DNA of 64,000 bases. It comes from Rhipidocladum racemiflorum (Eukaryota > Streptophyta > Magnoliopsida > Poales > Poaceae). Positions 31,723 through 43,059 of the stretch are shown here, piece by piece. The position numbers and the translations under genes were made by a program. Where the stretch lies: positions 45,523,592-45,587,591 of the forward strand of contig CM070570.1 of the NCBI GenBank assembly GCA_036346355.1. Reading direction: 5' to 3'. Position 1 is the stretch's first letter, and each line of letters starts with the position of its first letter. The notes under the pieces were generated by a model. That model was not told the origin of the DNA. It did no database searches and saw only the letters and a program-made list of their open reading frames with translations.

Positions 31723-32128
31723 TAGGATTAACCAAACCGTTTTTGAATTGAAAATCGAGGTCTCGGCGGTACTGATTTATTGCGAAAATTGAACGAAAAT
31801 CGTCAAAAATGAAGAGTTTCGAAAGCGAGCGTTTGAAAAAAGATTCAAAGCAAATTAAAAAAAAAACGAAAATCGCTCGGTTTTCTCAAAAATCCATCGG
31901 ATTTCTCGAAAAACCGATCGGTGAGTTGAACCTTTTGGACGGCCGGTTTTTTGAGCGGTTTTCATTGATTTTTGTCGAAAACTGCTCGGTTTTCACCGGT
32001 TTACATCGCATAAATTTTTTCAGAATTTTTGAATTTTTTTAATTGAACCGGTTTACTAATCGGTTTAAGGTTTCGAACCGGCTCGATACGGTCGAAAATC
32101 GCAGTTTTCAACGGTTTTGTGAACCCTG
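31723..32128. mobile_element. hAT-type MITE inside a reductase exon
   Basis: Ends TAGGATTAACCAAACCG and CGGTTTTGTGAACCCTG are imperfect inverted repeats. They are flanked by AGTTTGAC (31715-31722) and AGTGTGAC (32129-32136), an 8-bp target duplication with one mismatch. The element is 406 bp, rich in 'cggttt' and 'gaaaatcg' motifs. It splits the exon encoding CDVTVWNRTKS. Confidence 0.85.
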
Positions 32129-32410
32129 AGTGTGACCCTCCTCAGCCTTTGGTGCCAAGTATGCATGCGTGACCTCTACTCAATTGTGATTTAAATTTTA
32201 AAACCAGTTTCCCTTATGAATGTGTGCGCATTTTCAGACACAGTTTACGAAATCCAAATGACTGCTTTGTCTTGAACTCTTAATGCGTACCACTACTTTG
32301 AAGCAGACATGTAATTTTGGAATGGGTGAAGCCTTTGTTGGTCATTATTAAACTTGAATCCTGCAATGCCGTTTCGAATGATGCGAATCGAGTTGTTCAT
32401 TATCCACCAT

Positions 32411-32526
32411 TCATATTTTCCTTTCTGTTCACCTTGTTTCTCTTTACTTTCATCTCGTAAAGATTCATTCATATTTTCCTTTCTGTTCACCTTGTTTCTC
32501 TTTACTTTCATCTCGTAAAGATTCAG
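32411..32526 (+). repeat. 58-bp tandem duplication
   Basis: The segment 'tcatattttcctttctgttc...' at 32411 is repeated exactly from 32469. The two copies are identical by eye, so the duplication is recent. It lies in an intron of the pseudogene. Confidence 0.92.
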
Positions 32527-32633
32527 TTTTCCTAAAATTCCACTCGAAAGTGTTCCATCCGAAGAGACCAAAGCCTTTACTGCTACGAGGAATTTGCTGT
32601 CGCTGGTGCTAGATAGCGTCATGTCGTTCACGT

Positions 32634-32820
32634 TGACCCAAAGAAATGGGAATATTTGCTGATTTGCCCCGAAGTTTGACGTGCAATTGATCATTTCGCT
32701 CATGATATCTCATTGATATGTGGGTCATGAGGCCACATGTCAGTGAAATAGACGGGACAAATGAGCAATTGCACGTCAACTTCTGGACAAATCAGCAAAT
32801 ATTCCCATTTCTTTGGGTCA
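32634..32820. repeat. Inverted repeat with 60-70-bp arms
   Basis: The left arm (32634-32703, starting 'tgacccaaagaaatgggaat') and right arm (32761-32820, ending 'attcccatttctttgggtca') are inverted copies with small differences, separated by 57 bp. A MITE core is likely, but terminal duplications were not identified. Confidence 0.8.
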
Positions 32821-34510
32821 AGGTCTAATTAACGGAAGATGTATGCACCACTTTGTTTGATACTCAGACAAGACGATGCCTCCCTACAGGTACGTGTCTT
32901 CACCGGCCAGTGTTGCTTCATCTCGTGATGTGACCTTTCCGATGCCTGTTGATCCAGAAAGAGCGGCGTATGCTTCGTTCCAGAACTCAGACTGCCCTTG
33001 TTTCTGCTCGTGAAAACTCACGACAAATCTAATCATGGTTATAACGGTTCGTACCATAGGTCGAGGTTGCATGCGGGACCAATGGAGCTGGGGTAACCTT
33101 GCTCTGAAAAACCATCAGAAAGCCTGGATCATATATGCAGAAGCAGACCTAGATAACATTATCTCCTATCTTGCTTGCATGTCACATGTATGTTCACGTG
33201 TCGACGGTTGACGGTGCTACATCTAATTTGATCGGCGAACATGTTACAAGTACTGGGGCATCTTTTCTGGAAGGTAGCTTTCGGTCCCTGCAATTGCTTG
33301 TACCCCTCATCTTGTATTGAACTGTTGGTTCATTTGTCTCGATGTGTTGCCAGCAATGTAAGTCGGCTATTTTCAGCTCTTGTACTGTTGTTCTAATGCT
33401 AACTCGATGTCTTTTCAGTAGGCTTCAGTTTCAGGCTCGAAAACGCCGGCAGAAGATGGGCTGCTGATCTTTCTGATAGCAGGTAAACTTCTGCATCCAT
33501 GCTTGGCAATTGTGACTTGGGAGAATCGAAAATGCAGCTGTTAAATCCTTTTCCCCCGAAACCTGAAATTGTCAGCATAAGAGAGTAGCACCCCTCCTTG
33601 ATGCCATGGGCAAGGTTATTATCCCTTATCTGCAATGAACACTTCAGTTAGTCCCTAGTGTTGGACCTGGAAATGTGCTTATGCTTTCCTTACTCTGAAA
33701 CCAGTCATGATTTTATCTCGGGAATGTTGGGAATGGTGCAGCAATGAAGCCCGTGGTTTAATACGGTCATGAGGAGGTAACAATAACATAACTCTTTTGG
33801 AGATTTATCAACACTCCTGATCCTTATAACAAGATACCGCAGCATCATGGTCTCCTTCTCAGGAGGACTGCTCCTGAGTGATAAAGTCGGCTTAGACCCG
33901 AATACCCTCGTGGAGGTTATTATTCTTAGATAAACAGAAACAGTATGAAATCCACAATGCTGCAGTAGAAAAAAAATACCCAAGAAGAAGGAATTTAATC
34001 TAGGAAGCTTTGGTCCTTTCAGGTTGTTTCACAAGGTGCTATCAGTGCTCCCATGTTCTCCCACAAGGGCCCTTCCATGGTTAAAGCTGCATACACTACT
34101 GCCTTTCATCTGAAACATCAGCAGAAGGTAGCCTCTACTCATGCTGATGGCTGATGCAGACAGCACTGGGAAAGTTACATTTGAATCTCATCCGATTCTG
34201 GCACTGAGAAAACAAACCCATGACAGGATTTGAGGCTTGCATTGGCCCTGGCATAATCAGTGTCCCAGTCTGTTCCTACAATTGCAGCTGCAAACGAGCC
34301 GTACAAGGTTGTGAAATCGCTCGGCATCGCTGATCAGGACTTCTCTGCAGCCATTGAAGCGCTGAAAGCGAAAGTGCAGAGCTCACAGCGGTAGGAAATG
34401 TTTGTTCAGCTGTCGTTGAGGCAGCAATTAATCTTGTAACCGATTACGAAGTGGAACCGTGGCATTTTTTTTTTCGTTCTTGTTACATGCAGTTCTGCTT
34501 GTTTTACATA

Positions 34511-34769
34511 CTCCCTCCGGTCTGATAATATATGTCGTTTTGGACATCGACACGGTCTTCAAAACACAACTTTAACCGCTATTTTTATTATAATATATTT
34601 ATAAAACCCAATAAAATTATAATATTATGAAAGTACTTCTCGAGACAAGTCTACACATATAATTTTTATGTATCCAATTTAAATATTTAAAAATATATTG
34701 TTAGTCAAAATTTCGGAAGTTTGACGATCACTATGTCCAAAACGACAGGTATTACCAAACCGGAAGGAG
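34511..34769 (-). mobile_element. Stowaway MITE, copy 3
   Basis: This is the same family as copies 1 and 2 but in opposite orientation and somewhat more diverged. CTCCCTCC...GGAAGGAG is flanked by TA at 34509-34510 and 34770-34771. It lies just downstream of the reductase stop codon. Confidence 0.92.
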
Positions 34770-35318
34770 TATACAGAATCTGAAATTTGATTGATGACAG
34801 GAGGCCTGCAAGGCAGCAGCACCACATGTATCTGATCTCAACATTGCTGTGATCATAACATACCTATGTAACACCAGAGAGAGGTCTTTTTCTCAACTTG
34901 CAAGGTATTCGGCACAACAATGTGCATCAGAGGGCCAAAGAAATAGACTCAGCAGCCACCTCGTGTATCTAGGCACAGAGTACACCTTATTCAGACAAAT
35001 ACATTAGGTTCTCTGTCGGCTACAAGGCTGATTCAACAGTGACAATTATTAGGATGTAAACAACAGAAATTGTTCGGCATACGGGTACCAAACTCATATT
35101 CAAGCACCAGCTACATGCGCCTGCTACATTGTGTGAATTTTCTTCACGTCTACCTTTTGCACTCGAGGAACGTGAACAGTAGCTAACATACAAATCAATG
35201 TGTTCTATTGCTGTAGCAGCTTAGCATTTTCTTCGTGATCCTCATCAGCTGTCAATTGATGGAACAATCTGCTAGTTTGGTGAATATACACAATGCAGAC
35301 CGGTGGATGTTCCATGGG
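34770..35318. other. Convergent intergenic region / 3' UTRs
   Basis: This lies between the pseudogene end and the FTSH4 stop. It probably contains the FTSH4 3' UTR on the minus strand. No clear polyadenylation signal or ORF was recognised. Confidence 0.5.
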
Positions 35319-38300
35319 CTAAGATCCGATACCAGCGACCCCCTTTGCCTTCGCTGCCGCTTGTTGTGCTGCTGCTGCTGCTGCAGCCGCTGCTGCTGCA
35401 GCTGATGCAGCTGGTGTCTTCTGTGAAGCTTCAACAGCATGCTCCTGCTGCTGTTTGTTACTTTCCTGGGCCAATATATTCTTTATTTGGGCTCCGGTGA
35501 GGGTCTCATGCTCAAGAAGCGCATTGGCTAAAGCATGGAGTTCCTTATTGTGTTTCGTGAGAATAGTCTTTGCATTGTTGTATGCTTTCTCCAAGAAATT
35601 CTTCACCTCCTCCTCAATTAGAAGCCTTGTTTCTGAGCTCATAGTCTTTCCGTCGTCTTCATAATTGTAAGAAACGAGGCCAACCTGCTTGCTCATACCA
35701 TATTTAGTAACCATTGCTCTTGCCATCGAAGTTGCTTGCTGGAAATCAGATGAAGCACCAGATGTCACCTCACTATCCCCAAATATAAGCTCCTCTGCTA
35801 CCCGCCCTCCCATGCAGACATCCAAATTTGCTAGCATCTGTTTCCGTGACACACTAGTCTCATCTTTTTCAGGGAGTTGAGCCACCATCCCAAGGGCCAT
35901 CCCCCTGGGCACAATGGTAGCTTTGTGGACAGGGTGAGCACCTTCGGTGTGGATGCAAACAAGGGCATGCCCTCCCTCATGATACGCAGTCAGTTTCCTG
36001 CTTTCATCAGAGATAACTGCTGATTTGCGCTCACTACCCATCATGATCCTGTCCTTGGCATACTCCAGATCATTCAATGTAACGGCTTTTGCCCCATCCA
36101 TGGCAGCCTTAAGAGCAGCCACATTTACCAAGTTAGCAAGGTCTGCACCTGAGAATCCTGGTGTTCCCCTGGCAATGATCATCAAATCCACATCATCACC
36201 CTTTAACACCTGTAATTATGTGTATAAAGATAAGAGAGTATGTTTTAATCCGGATAGCATGACAACAAAAATTCTCGAGAATTACCTTGGACATATGGGA
36301 CTCAAGGATTTGCCGCCGGCCCTCAACATCTGGATTAGGAACAACAATATGACGGTCAAAGCGCCCAGGTCTGACTAGTGCTTTATCTAGCGACTCAGGG
36401 AAGTTGGTTGCAGCGATGACAATTATCCCCTCGTTCTGCTTGAAGCCATCCAGCTCGACAAGCAACTGGTTCAAGGTCATCTTCATATACTGTTGATCCT
36501 TTGGATTTCTACTCCCACCAATTGCATCAATTTCATCAATGAATATGATACAAGGTGATCGTTTTTTTGCTGCAGCAAAAAGGTCCCTCACTCTTCTAGC
36601 TCCTACACCAACAAACATCTCCTCAAACTCGCTGCCACTGCATGAGAAGAAAGGAACACCAGCTTCCCCAGCAATAGCCCTTGCTAACATGGTCTTCCCA
36701 GTGCCAGGAGGGCCTACAAGCAAGACACCTTTTGGCAGTTTTCCACCAAGACGTGTAAAACGCTGGGAAACATGCAGGCAGCTTGTAAATATCACATAAC
36801 ACAGATATATGACAAAAACCACACATTATCTATGAGCTTAACAACACATAAGACATAAATTTGACAAAAATGGAGGTTAACTCCACACATTATCTACATA
36901 ACAAAATATGAGCTAAGCAACTTAGCATTAAGAAAGCAATTCAAAAGTTATACGTATGATGCCCTGAGTAGTGTCAAATCAAAGTTAGCCTATTCAATTG
37001 ACATGAGGACTAACAAGCTGTGCATAAAGTAAAGAAAGCCAAGAGAGCACTGTTGACAAAATCAAGCAACTGTGTTGAATCAAGCAGGATATTAATAGAT
37101 CAGCTGAGCTAGCCTAACATTGACATCAAGATTAATAAAAAAATAAAGAACTTCACAGATCAATGTATTGCAAAACAGTTCACGTCATGGCATGGCAAAT
37201 ATTAATCCATTGCACTTAGGCAATTGAATCCTCTTAAATATTAATGGTCTATTACTAAAAAAACAGTAACTGGTACAGCCATTGCTAAATGGGGAAAAAA
37301 ATCTATTAAGCAACAATGATGGACTTGATAACTCTGCATCTAATCAGCCAGACTTCCATTTTTCATCACTAGTGAATAAAAAAGCTTTACCTTGGGGTCT
37401 CGAAGGTAGTGAACTATTTCCTCAAGTTCAGCTTTGGCTTCATCAACACCCTTTACATCACTGAATTTTGTGCTAGATTCCATGCTTGGTTGGACCTCTT
37501 CATTTAGACCAAGGCCTACAAACATTTTATCAATAAAAATTACTGGGAAGAAGTCCAATTCAGAATTAGGAGATTAGTCATTCAGATCTTTCAGAAAATC
37601 AAACCTTTGCTTATTCCTCTATCCTCGATGAGAGCTCCAATGCCCGAAATTAGAAGGAAAGTTAGTGCAATGCTTCGGAAGGTACGCCAAAGCTGTTCCT
37701 TAAATTGACCTGTTTCTGCTGTAACCATGTGAATAGGCGCATTTGCAGTGCCAAGAATTCCATCTTTTGTCACTTGAGCAGCACTCTTTAATGCTGGAAC
37801 GCTACCGAGGCTTTCTTCCTCTCTTTCTGAAGCAGCAATACCTGCATAGATAATCCATGCATGGATTTTTAAGCCAAGTTACTAAAGAAAGTCATTAAGG
37901 AATGATACTCAGGCTTCATTAGATGAAACCTAACTGTAAATCCATTTATACAGAAAACTGAAACAAGTATAACCAATGGCAGACTCTGAACCTAAACTCC
38001 TTATGGTAAAATAAAATATGATCACAAACATGATTGTAAACTAGCAATACATAATTCAAGGTTATCACTAATCTAACTACCGTAAAAACCTGATGACCAA
38101 GAGACTGAGAGCCAGAGGCCAAAAAGAACTACAAATTAAAGTAATCAGAACTACAGAGAGTATAAAGGGAACATCTATATGCTATTGAAAGAAGAATATG
38201 TATGAATTTTTTAACTACTGTAACATTACATGCTGCAGTTTCCTTGCAAGACTAGATAGCAAAATTGAAACACCATTATATAAGTAATAGAATGTTTAAA

Positions 38301-40451
38301 CAATTAGCTTGTTAAAGAGAAGTACAACAAATGTACGCATAACATAACAATGAAATCGTTATGCAACTGCTCATCAAGGTGATGGAACCTTCTTCACTCT
38401 TTAAATAAGGAAAATCAGAAGTAGTAGTATGTCCCACATAAAAGCAGTAGAATGTGATACACTTATTAGTCACAACAAAGATAAGGGGTTTTGATGATAT
38501 TGGTACCTCTCTGCAATGTTTTAAGCAAGGTGCTATCATCCAGCCTATCAACCTTTACAAGAGCTTTTACATACTCAGCAAGTGCAGAAGGATTTGAATG
38601 CAATGAAGGCTGGCTTTCAAAGATTTGTATAACACGCTCTGGGTCAATTCTGTATATCTCTTTTAGCAGAGAAGCTTGGCTTGGCGTGTCCAGGTCTCTC
38701 ACCCTGCGTGCAAAGCTACCACCATAGCTTGAATGATACCTCTCATGTAATTTTCTGAGTGTGCCACCTGCATCGAGCACGCCAAAAATTAAAATATCAA
38801 TAAAAGAAGTGCAAAGAAATTCATCTGCGACAGGAATGGCAGCAACGACATTATGCATAAAAAAGTAGTTGTTGTCAGGAGAGGCCACCGCCCCCAACGG
38901 CCCGACGGATGGTGAGGGACGTTAGAGGTGCCACCCCCTTGGGATGGCGCAAGACACTCAGCCAACCTTGGAAGACCCCCTTCGTCGGGAAAGCTGAGAG
39001 CATCCACCAGGCCATGAAGGCGACATGAAGGCTTCGGCAGAAAAAGTAGACCCTTTGGCCGACCTCCGAAGGGATGCCCGCCAGGAGGCAGCAAAGCCTT
39101 CAGTCGTCCCCCGAGGGGGTACGCCAAAGGGGTTCCAAACGAAGGGTACAACAGCAATGAGTAGGTCTACGATAGGGATCATCATAGCTCCTACGAACTA
39201 GCCTCCGGCGAAGGGAATGTACGATAGCACCCCTACAAGCCTAGGGGAAGATAGGGGCACCAATGTATTTACCCCTTCAGGCGGGAAGGCTATAAATAGC
39301 CCTCGCCAGGGCATTGTAAAGGTAGAAGTGTAACAAAAAATTTCTTCCAAGAGATGCTTTATTCCTGATATCCTCACTTTTCATCCGGGTCTCTGATAAC
39401 ACACCCTTCGCGGGGTGACTCTTCGGAGCCCCCTTTTATATGTACTGTTTGGCCTGTAGCCACAACAGTAGTATAATAGATCATAACGTTCATCACATGC
39501 AGCTTTAATGACAAGTTCATAAAAGGAAAAAAAAAAAGGACAAGGCTGATGAAGATATATGTTTAATATGTGGAAGACTGGATGCCAGATAAAACATACA
39601 CACACATATAGCAATTTTAGAAAGTTGCAAATGCAGCACTTTTAGACCAAATACTAATTGTGAAACTAGAGGCAGTTAATGTTTGATCCAATACATTATA
39701 CGAAGATCGTATACCTGCATTAACGTCACTTCTCAGTGCCTTCAGAGGGGAGGAGGCTACTAGTTCACGGCAGATTGCATGTGCCGATCGGTTCCTTGCA
39801 ACCTGCAATGAAAAAAACACAACCCTGCATTAATTAAACAATGTATATACATATATAGATGCACCAACAAGAAGATCAACACACTACAAAATAGCTGAGC
39901 AAATTATTCCACCACAAGGAACAATTTTTCGAGCACCTATCCACATTTACCCACAGTTCCTTTTTGATGTTTCCATGCCCAAATTAGCTTCGAGTAACAC
40001 ATATCAACACACTAACAATGTAAAACCACTCGCTGGCCTCCGGACATAAATTTAGCAATATCCTATAGATTCTCATATGGGTCATCAGTCCAATTTGATA
40101 ACATACGGTACAAAAGAGAATCCAATACAGTACAAGAAGGCGCCTTTGTAATTTTTAATGGATTAACCTAAATCTGTAAGTATCCAACGCAAACGGGATC
40201 ACACTCATCAGGTCAAAACCAGCAGCCTTAACGCGTAGTACATGTGGTTTTCCAATACGGGCGACCACAGACGCAGCAGCACCCAAGATTACTCCTCCAA
40301 CAGGAACCACACCTGCATCCCGGCCCATCTCCAAGATCGAAACTTTCCGACTAGAATCGCACCACCCGCGATAGGAGAAGCGCAGAAAAAGAGGAGGAAG
40401 AAGGAAAAAGATTAGGAAACGCACCTGGGTGAGGACGCGCCGCCACGCCAT
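35319..40451 (-). CDS. FTSH4: Mitochondrial i-AAA protease FTSH4-type, 7 coding exons
   Basis: This ATP-dependent zinc metalloprotease of the mitochondrial inner membrane degrades misfolded and surplus membrane proteins from the intermembrane-space side. Coding exons (minus): 40425-40451, 39715-39802, 38507-38767, 37605-37841, 37391-37515, 36286-36762, 35319-36209. All junctions have GT/AG and the phases agree, giving 2106 nt or 701 residues, near the usual ~715. An Arg-rich presequence [14 protein letters not shown] opens it. One membrane segment lies at about 183-198 ([16 protein letters not shown]), Walker A GPPGTGKT at 263-270, Walker B IIFIDE at 318-323, then an arginine-finger block GRFDRH. 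The zinc site HEGGH is at 482-486 and a third ligand Asp lies in [13 protein letters not shown]. The C-terminus has a run of about 14 Ala. No lesion is seen. The grass paralogue FTSH5 cannot be excluded. Confidence 0.94.
38870..39467 (+). mobile_element. Solo LTR in FTSH4 intron 2
   Basis: The 598-bp LTR begins TGTTGTCAGGAGAGG and ends TAGCCACAACA. A 5-bp duplication GTAGT lies at 38865-38869 and 39468-39472. The element is GC-rich, unlike the host intron, with a TATA box in 'ggctataaatagccc' near 39290. It is opposite to FTSH4. The composition resembles Tat-type LTRs, but it is a different family from 4888-5630. Spurious ORFs cross it. Confidence 0.88.
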
Positions 40452-40690
40452 GGGACCAAAGGCCTAATCCGCCGCCGCTCCCGACGAGATCCCAACTCCA
40501 GAGCAAGCAGGCGCACAGAGAAGATACGCAAGGATTGGGTGGCAAAGGAACGAACGGTCGAAACGGGACACTTGGAGGGACGGCAAGCGGACGCAAAGGA
40601 TTCGGCGGCGGCGGCGGCGGCGGCGAGGTGAGGTCGCGGCGGGCGTGAGGAACGGAAGAGAGGCGACGGCCCACGTCACGCGGCGCACAA
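40452..40690 (-). promoter_or_regulatory. FTSH4 5' UTR / promoter region
   Basis: This is GC-rich sequence upstream of the ATG. GGCCCA (40668-40673) overlapping CACGTCA resembles the 'site II' TCP element plus an ACGT core often found before plant mitochondrial housekeeping genes. A CGG microsatellite lies at 40603-40625. No convincing TATA box was found. The transcription start cannot be fixed. Confidence 0.45.
40603..40625 (+). repeat. (CGG)n microsatellite
   Basis: Seven and two-thirds CGG units lie in the presumed FTSH4 leader or promoter. Confidence 0.9.
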
Positions 40691-40921
40691 GTGAGGGAGG
40701 AGAACGGGCAGATGCTCAGATTTTTCTTTTCCCGTTTTGTTCTCTCTCCGGAGGCTCCAGGTCCAGGCTCTACTACTATCACTGTAAAGAATAAATAAAT
40801 AAACAAGTACCATTCCGGGCCGGGCCAAGCCGCTTTAAAGCCCAATTTCCTAAAACCATCTTCTTTGTCTCCCCTCCTCTTCCGGAAAAAAGAACAAGAA
40901 AGAACTCAAACTAGATAGACA

Positions 40922-41862
40922 TGATAAAACTCTATTCAGGTTACGTTCCATTAAGCCTAATAATACGACTCTTAGTCATAGTGGTTAAAATATATTTGGA
41001 ATCTATTTTTGTTATAGGCGAATCCGAATCTATGGTTATCACGGTTTTCCGGCGAGACGAGTCGCCTCTAGGACGCCTAGGCGCCAATTAGACGACCAAA
41101 CAAAATACAACAACACACCTGAGTTGCCATCTACAACCACACAGATGATCTCAAAATTGCATACACAAAAGATATACATCCATTCACAAAATATCCCACT
41201 TGCTCTGTGCAAGTTCCCATGCCTGCACCCAACTGTAGTAGACTGGCAACACTCTATCTCCATGGCAATAAAGAATGAGAGAAGAGAAAAGCAACACTCT
41301 ATCTCCTTGACATAGAGCCATGTGCCCCTGCTCATCTCCATGGCAATACAAACTCATTCCAAGCAATGCAGCACGCAACCAGAAACTCTATGTTCCTCAC
41401 TCCTCATTCCTCTCCTCGTGAATCAACGTCGGTGACGGAGGTGGAGGGTTGGAGGCACGGAGACAACTGGCAGAAGCAACGGAGGCGACGGGCTGGAGCC
41501 TGGACGGAGGTGTGGCCTCATGTCGACTCGACGCACGCCCGGCTGCCTCCTCCACGACGCCTAGGTGCTCACTGCGACGCTTGGGAAGACTAGGCGATCA
41601 CCTAGCAAACTCCAAGCGAGGCGACGGCCCCTGGCGAACCCCCCGGATGCATGGACGCCTAGGCGACGCCGTGATTACAGTGTTCGAATCTATCTCTTAT
41701 TGGCTTCCACTATAAATATGGCACCCCTATGTATAAGAGAATTAATCTAATAAAGAGTGAATAGTTTTGCCTCCCTATATCGTGTGTGCTCCCTATGATT
41801 GTTCTTATTTTTCGATCGGTGTATTGTGGTTGATCTAGGGCAAGCATTATCGTTTTACAACA
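40922..41862 (+). repeat. 5' LTR of copia element (with nested MITE)
   Basis: The LTR begins TGATAAAACTC and ends TTTTACAACA. Without the MITE at 41034-41684 it is about 280 bp. A TATA box lies in 'actataaatatggcacc' near 41713. The boundaries are supported by the following primer-binding site and the TG...CA ends. Confidence 0.7.
41034..41684. mobile_element. MITE nested in copia LTR
   Basis: CGAATCTAT occurs at 41025-41033 and 41685-41693, a 9-bp target duplication that points to Mutator or hAT. Subterminal sequences are inverted ('tatcacgg...cgcctaggcg' against 'cgcctaggcg...ccgtgatta'). The extreme ends match poorly. The interior carries many 'cgcctagg' motifs. Excising it restores a continuous copia LTR. 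Confidence 0.65.
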
Positions 41863-41879
41863 CGTTATCAGCATGAAGC
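41863..41879 (+). other. Primer-binding site of copia element
   Basis: CGTTATCAGCATGAAGC directly follows the LTR end. The 'ttatcagca' motif is the usual binding site in several plant copia groups. Confidence 0.6.
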
Positions 41880-43059
41880 TCTCTGATGCCGATTAAGATA
41901 GTCTAGCTGCATCAATCTACACTACATCAAATTTTGATCAGCATGAAGCGATTAAACATACTACAAGCTATACGTAAGTTCGTGGCACATAAGTTAATGA
42001 CACCTGAAATAGATTTCAATCCCATAGCTTAATTTCTATAATTGCCTAGATTACTTGTCTATTCTAATTTGAATTTTATCGGGTTTTGTTGCTGTTCATT
42101 AGAAACAATTGCCAACACAAAAAATAAATTTATATGACGGAGCTGACTGAACCGCCACCTATTCGCAATCACCGCGCCGCGTCTGCTCTGGCCAACAGCC
42201 ACACTTGCTTCAGCCAGTAGCTGTGACGTGCCTCGCGCAGTGCCACTACTGCACCAGTGCCACGGCCTGCTGGCCCCGCAAAGATGACCTGCTGACACGC
42301 ACTTGAAGTCGCACCTGCAATGAGCGCCGCTCGTGCTAGAGGTAGCTAGGGTTAAAAACCCTAGCCGCCCAGTCATGGGCTTAATGAATGGGCCATACGT
42401 CCCGCCTTTTCTTTTCCAGAAAGAAAACAAATGAAAAGAAAATTTTTTGATTTAAACCTTGAGGTAATGGTTAATTTCGGCTGGCCATGGAAATTTACAT
42501 CAAGGACCCTGACCCTGAAGTTTTCTGTAATTCCAAAAAATAGTTAATAAATTATGAAAATTTATATAGTAAATCCTAGAAATTGATTTTTCTAGGTATA
42601 TGGACTTCCATAAATTGTTGAACCTTAGACATAGCACATATTAGAAGCTCCATATCTCTGGGTTTATTTTCCTGGCATAATTCTATGTTTATATATACTG
42701 ACTTTATTTTTCTGTTATCCAATAAATTAGGGAAAAATTATGAAAAATGCTAAGAAAATTTTAAAAAAAATTTAGATAATTATCTACTAAATAGATATAG
42801 ACAAAACTTTGTTGATTCAAAGATAAGCATGCAATATAATATTTTACCAGCAGCAAAATTCAATATTGCTTGATATAGTATATGTTAGACATCACAAAGA
42901 GGACATTTATCGAGCTCGCTCTAAATGGCAGCAATTATCTAACCTAAGCAGTGAATGCCAAGATCAACTTGACAGCTCGATCTTTTGGAGCTGCCATCTC
43001 TTAGCCTAAAGCTAACCCCTGCTCTTCCTATGCCACCAAGTGTGGAGCCCTACAATTCC

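Larger units (their letters stand above)
28916..34394 (+). pseudogene. GLYR2-like glyoxylate/succinic semialdehyde reductase pseudogene
   Basis: This is a broken copy of the plant NADPH-dependent reductase that detoxifies glyoxylate and succinic semialdehyde (beta-hydroxyacid dehydrogenase family). Exons seen: 28916-28995 (VGFLGLGIMGSP, Rossmann motif); 31680-31722 plus 32137-32158 (CDVTVWNRTKS); about 32890-32970 (SSPASVASSRDVTF); 33189-33273 (VSTVDGATSNLIG); about 33420-33482 (VSGSKTPAEDGLLIFL); about 33840-33915 (KVGLDPNTLVEV); 34023-34127 (SQGAISAPMFSHKGPSMVKA); 34227-34394 (DQDFSAAIEALKAKVQSS, stop). The exon for the segment before KVGLD was not found. Lesions: one extra A near 28970 shifts the first exon; a hAT MITE splits the second exon; TAA replaces a Glu codon at 34254-34256. 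Introns hold a LINE and a Stowaway, and a second Stowaway lies inside the LINE. The N-terminal exon with transit peptide was not identified. It is convergent with the FTSH4 gene. Confidence 0.88.

Noticed and set aside
38789..39185. Minus-strand ORFs in FTSH4 intron 2
   Set aside because: They lie within the solo LTR at 38870-39467 and do not match FtsH or a retroelement protein.
40351..40845. Minus-strand ORF of 164 codons upstream of and overlapping FTSH4 exon 1
   Set aside because: It runs through the GC-rich leader and CGG repeat into the first intron. No domain, and the FTSH4 exon 1 frame is different and supported by its splice phase.
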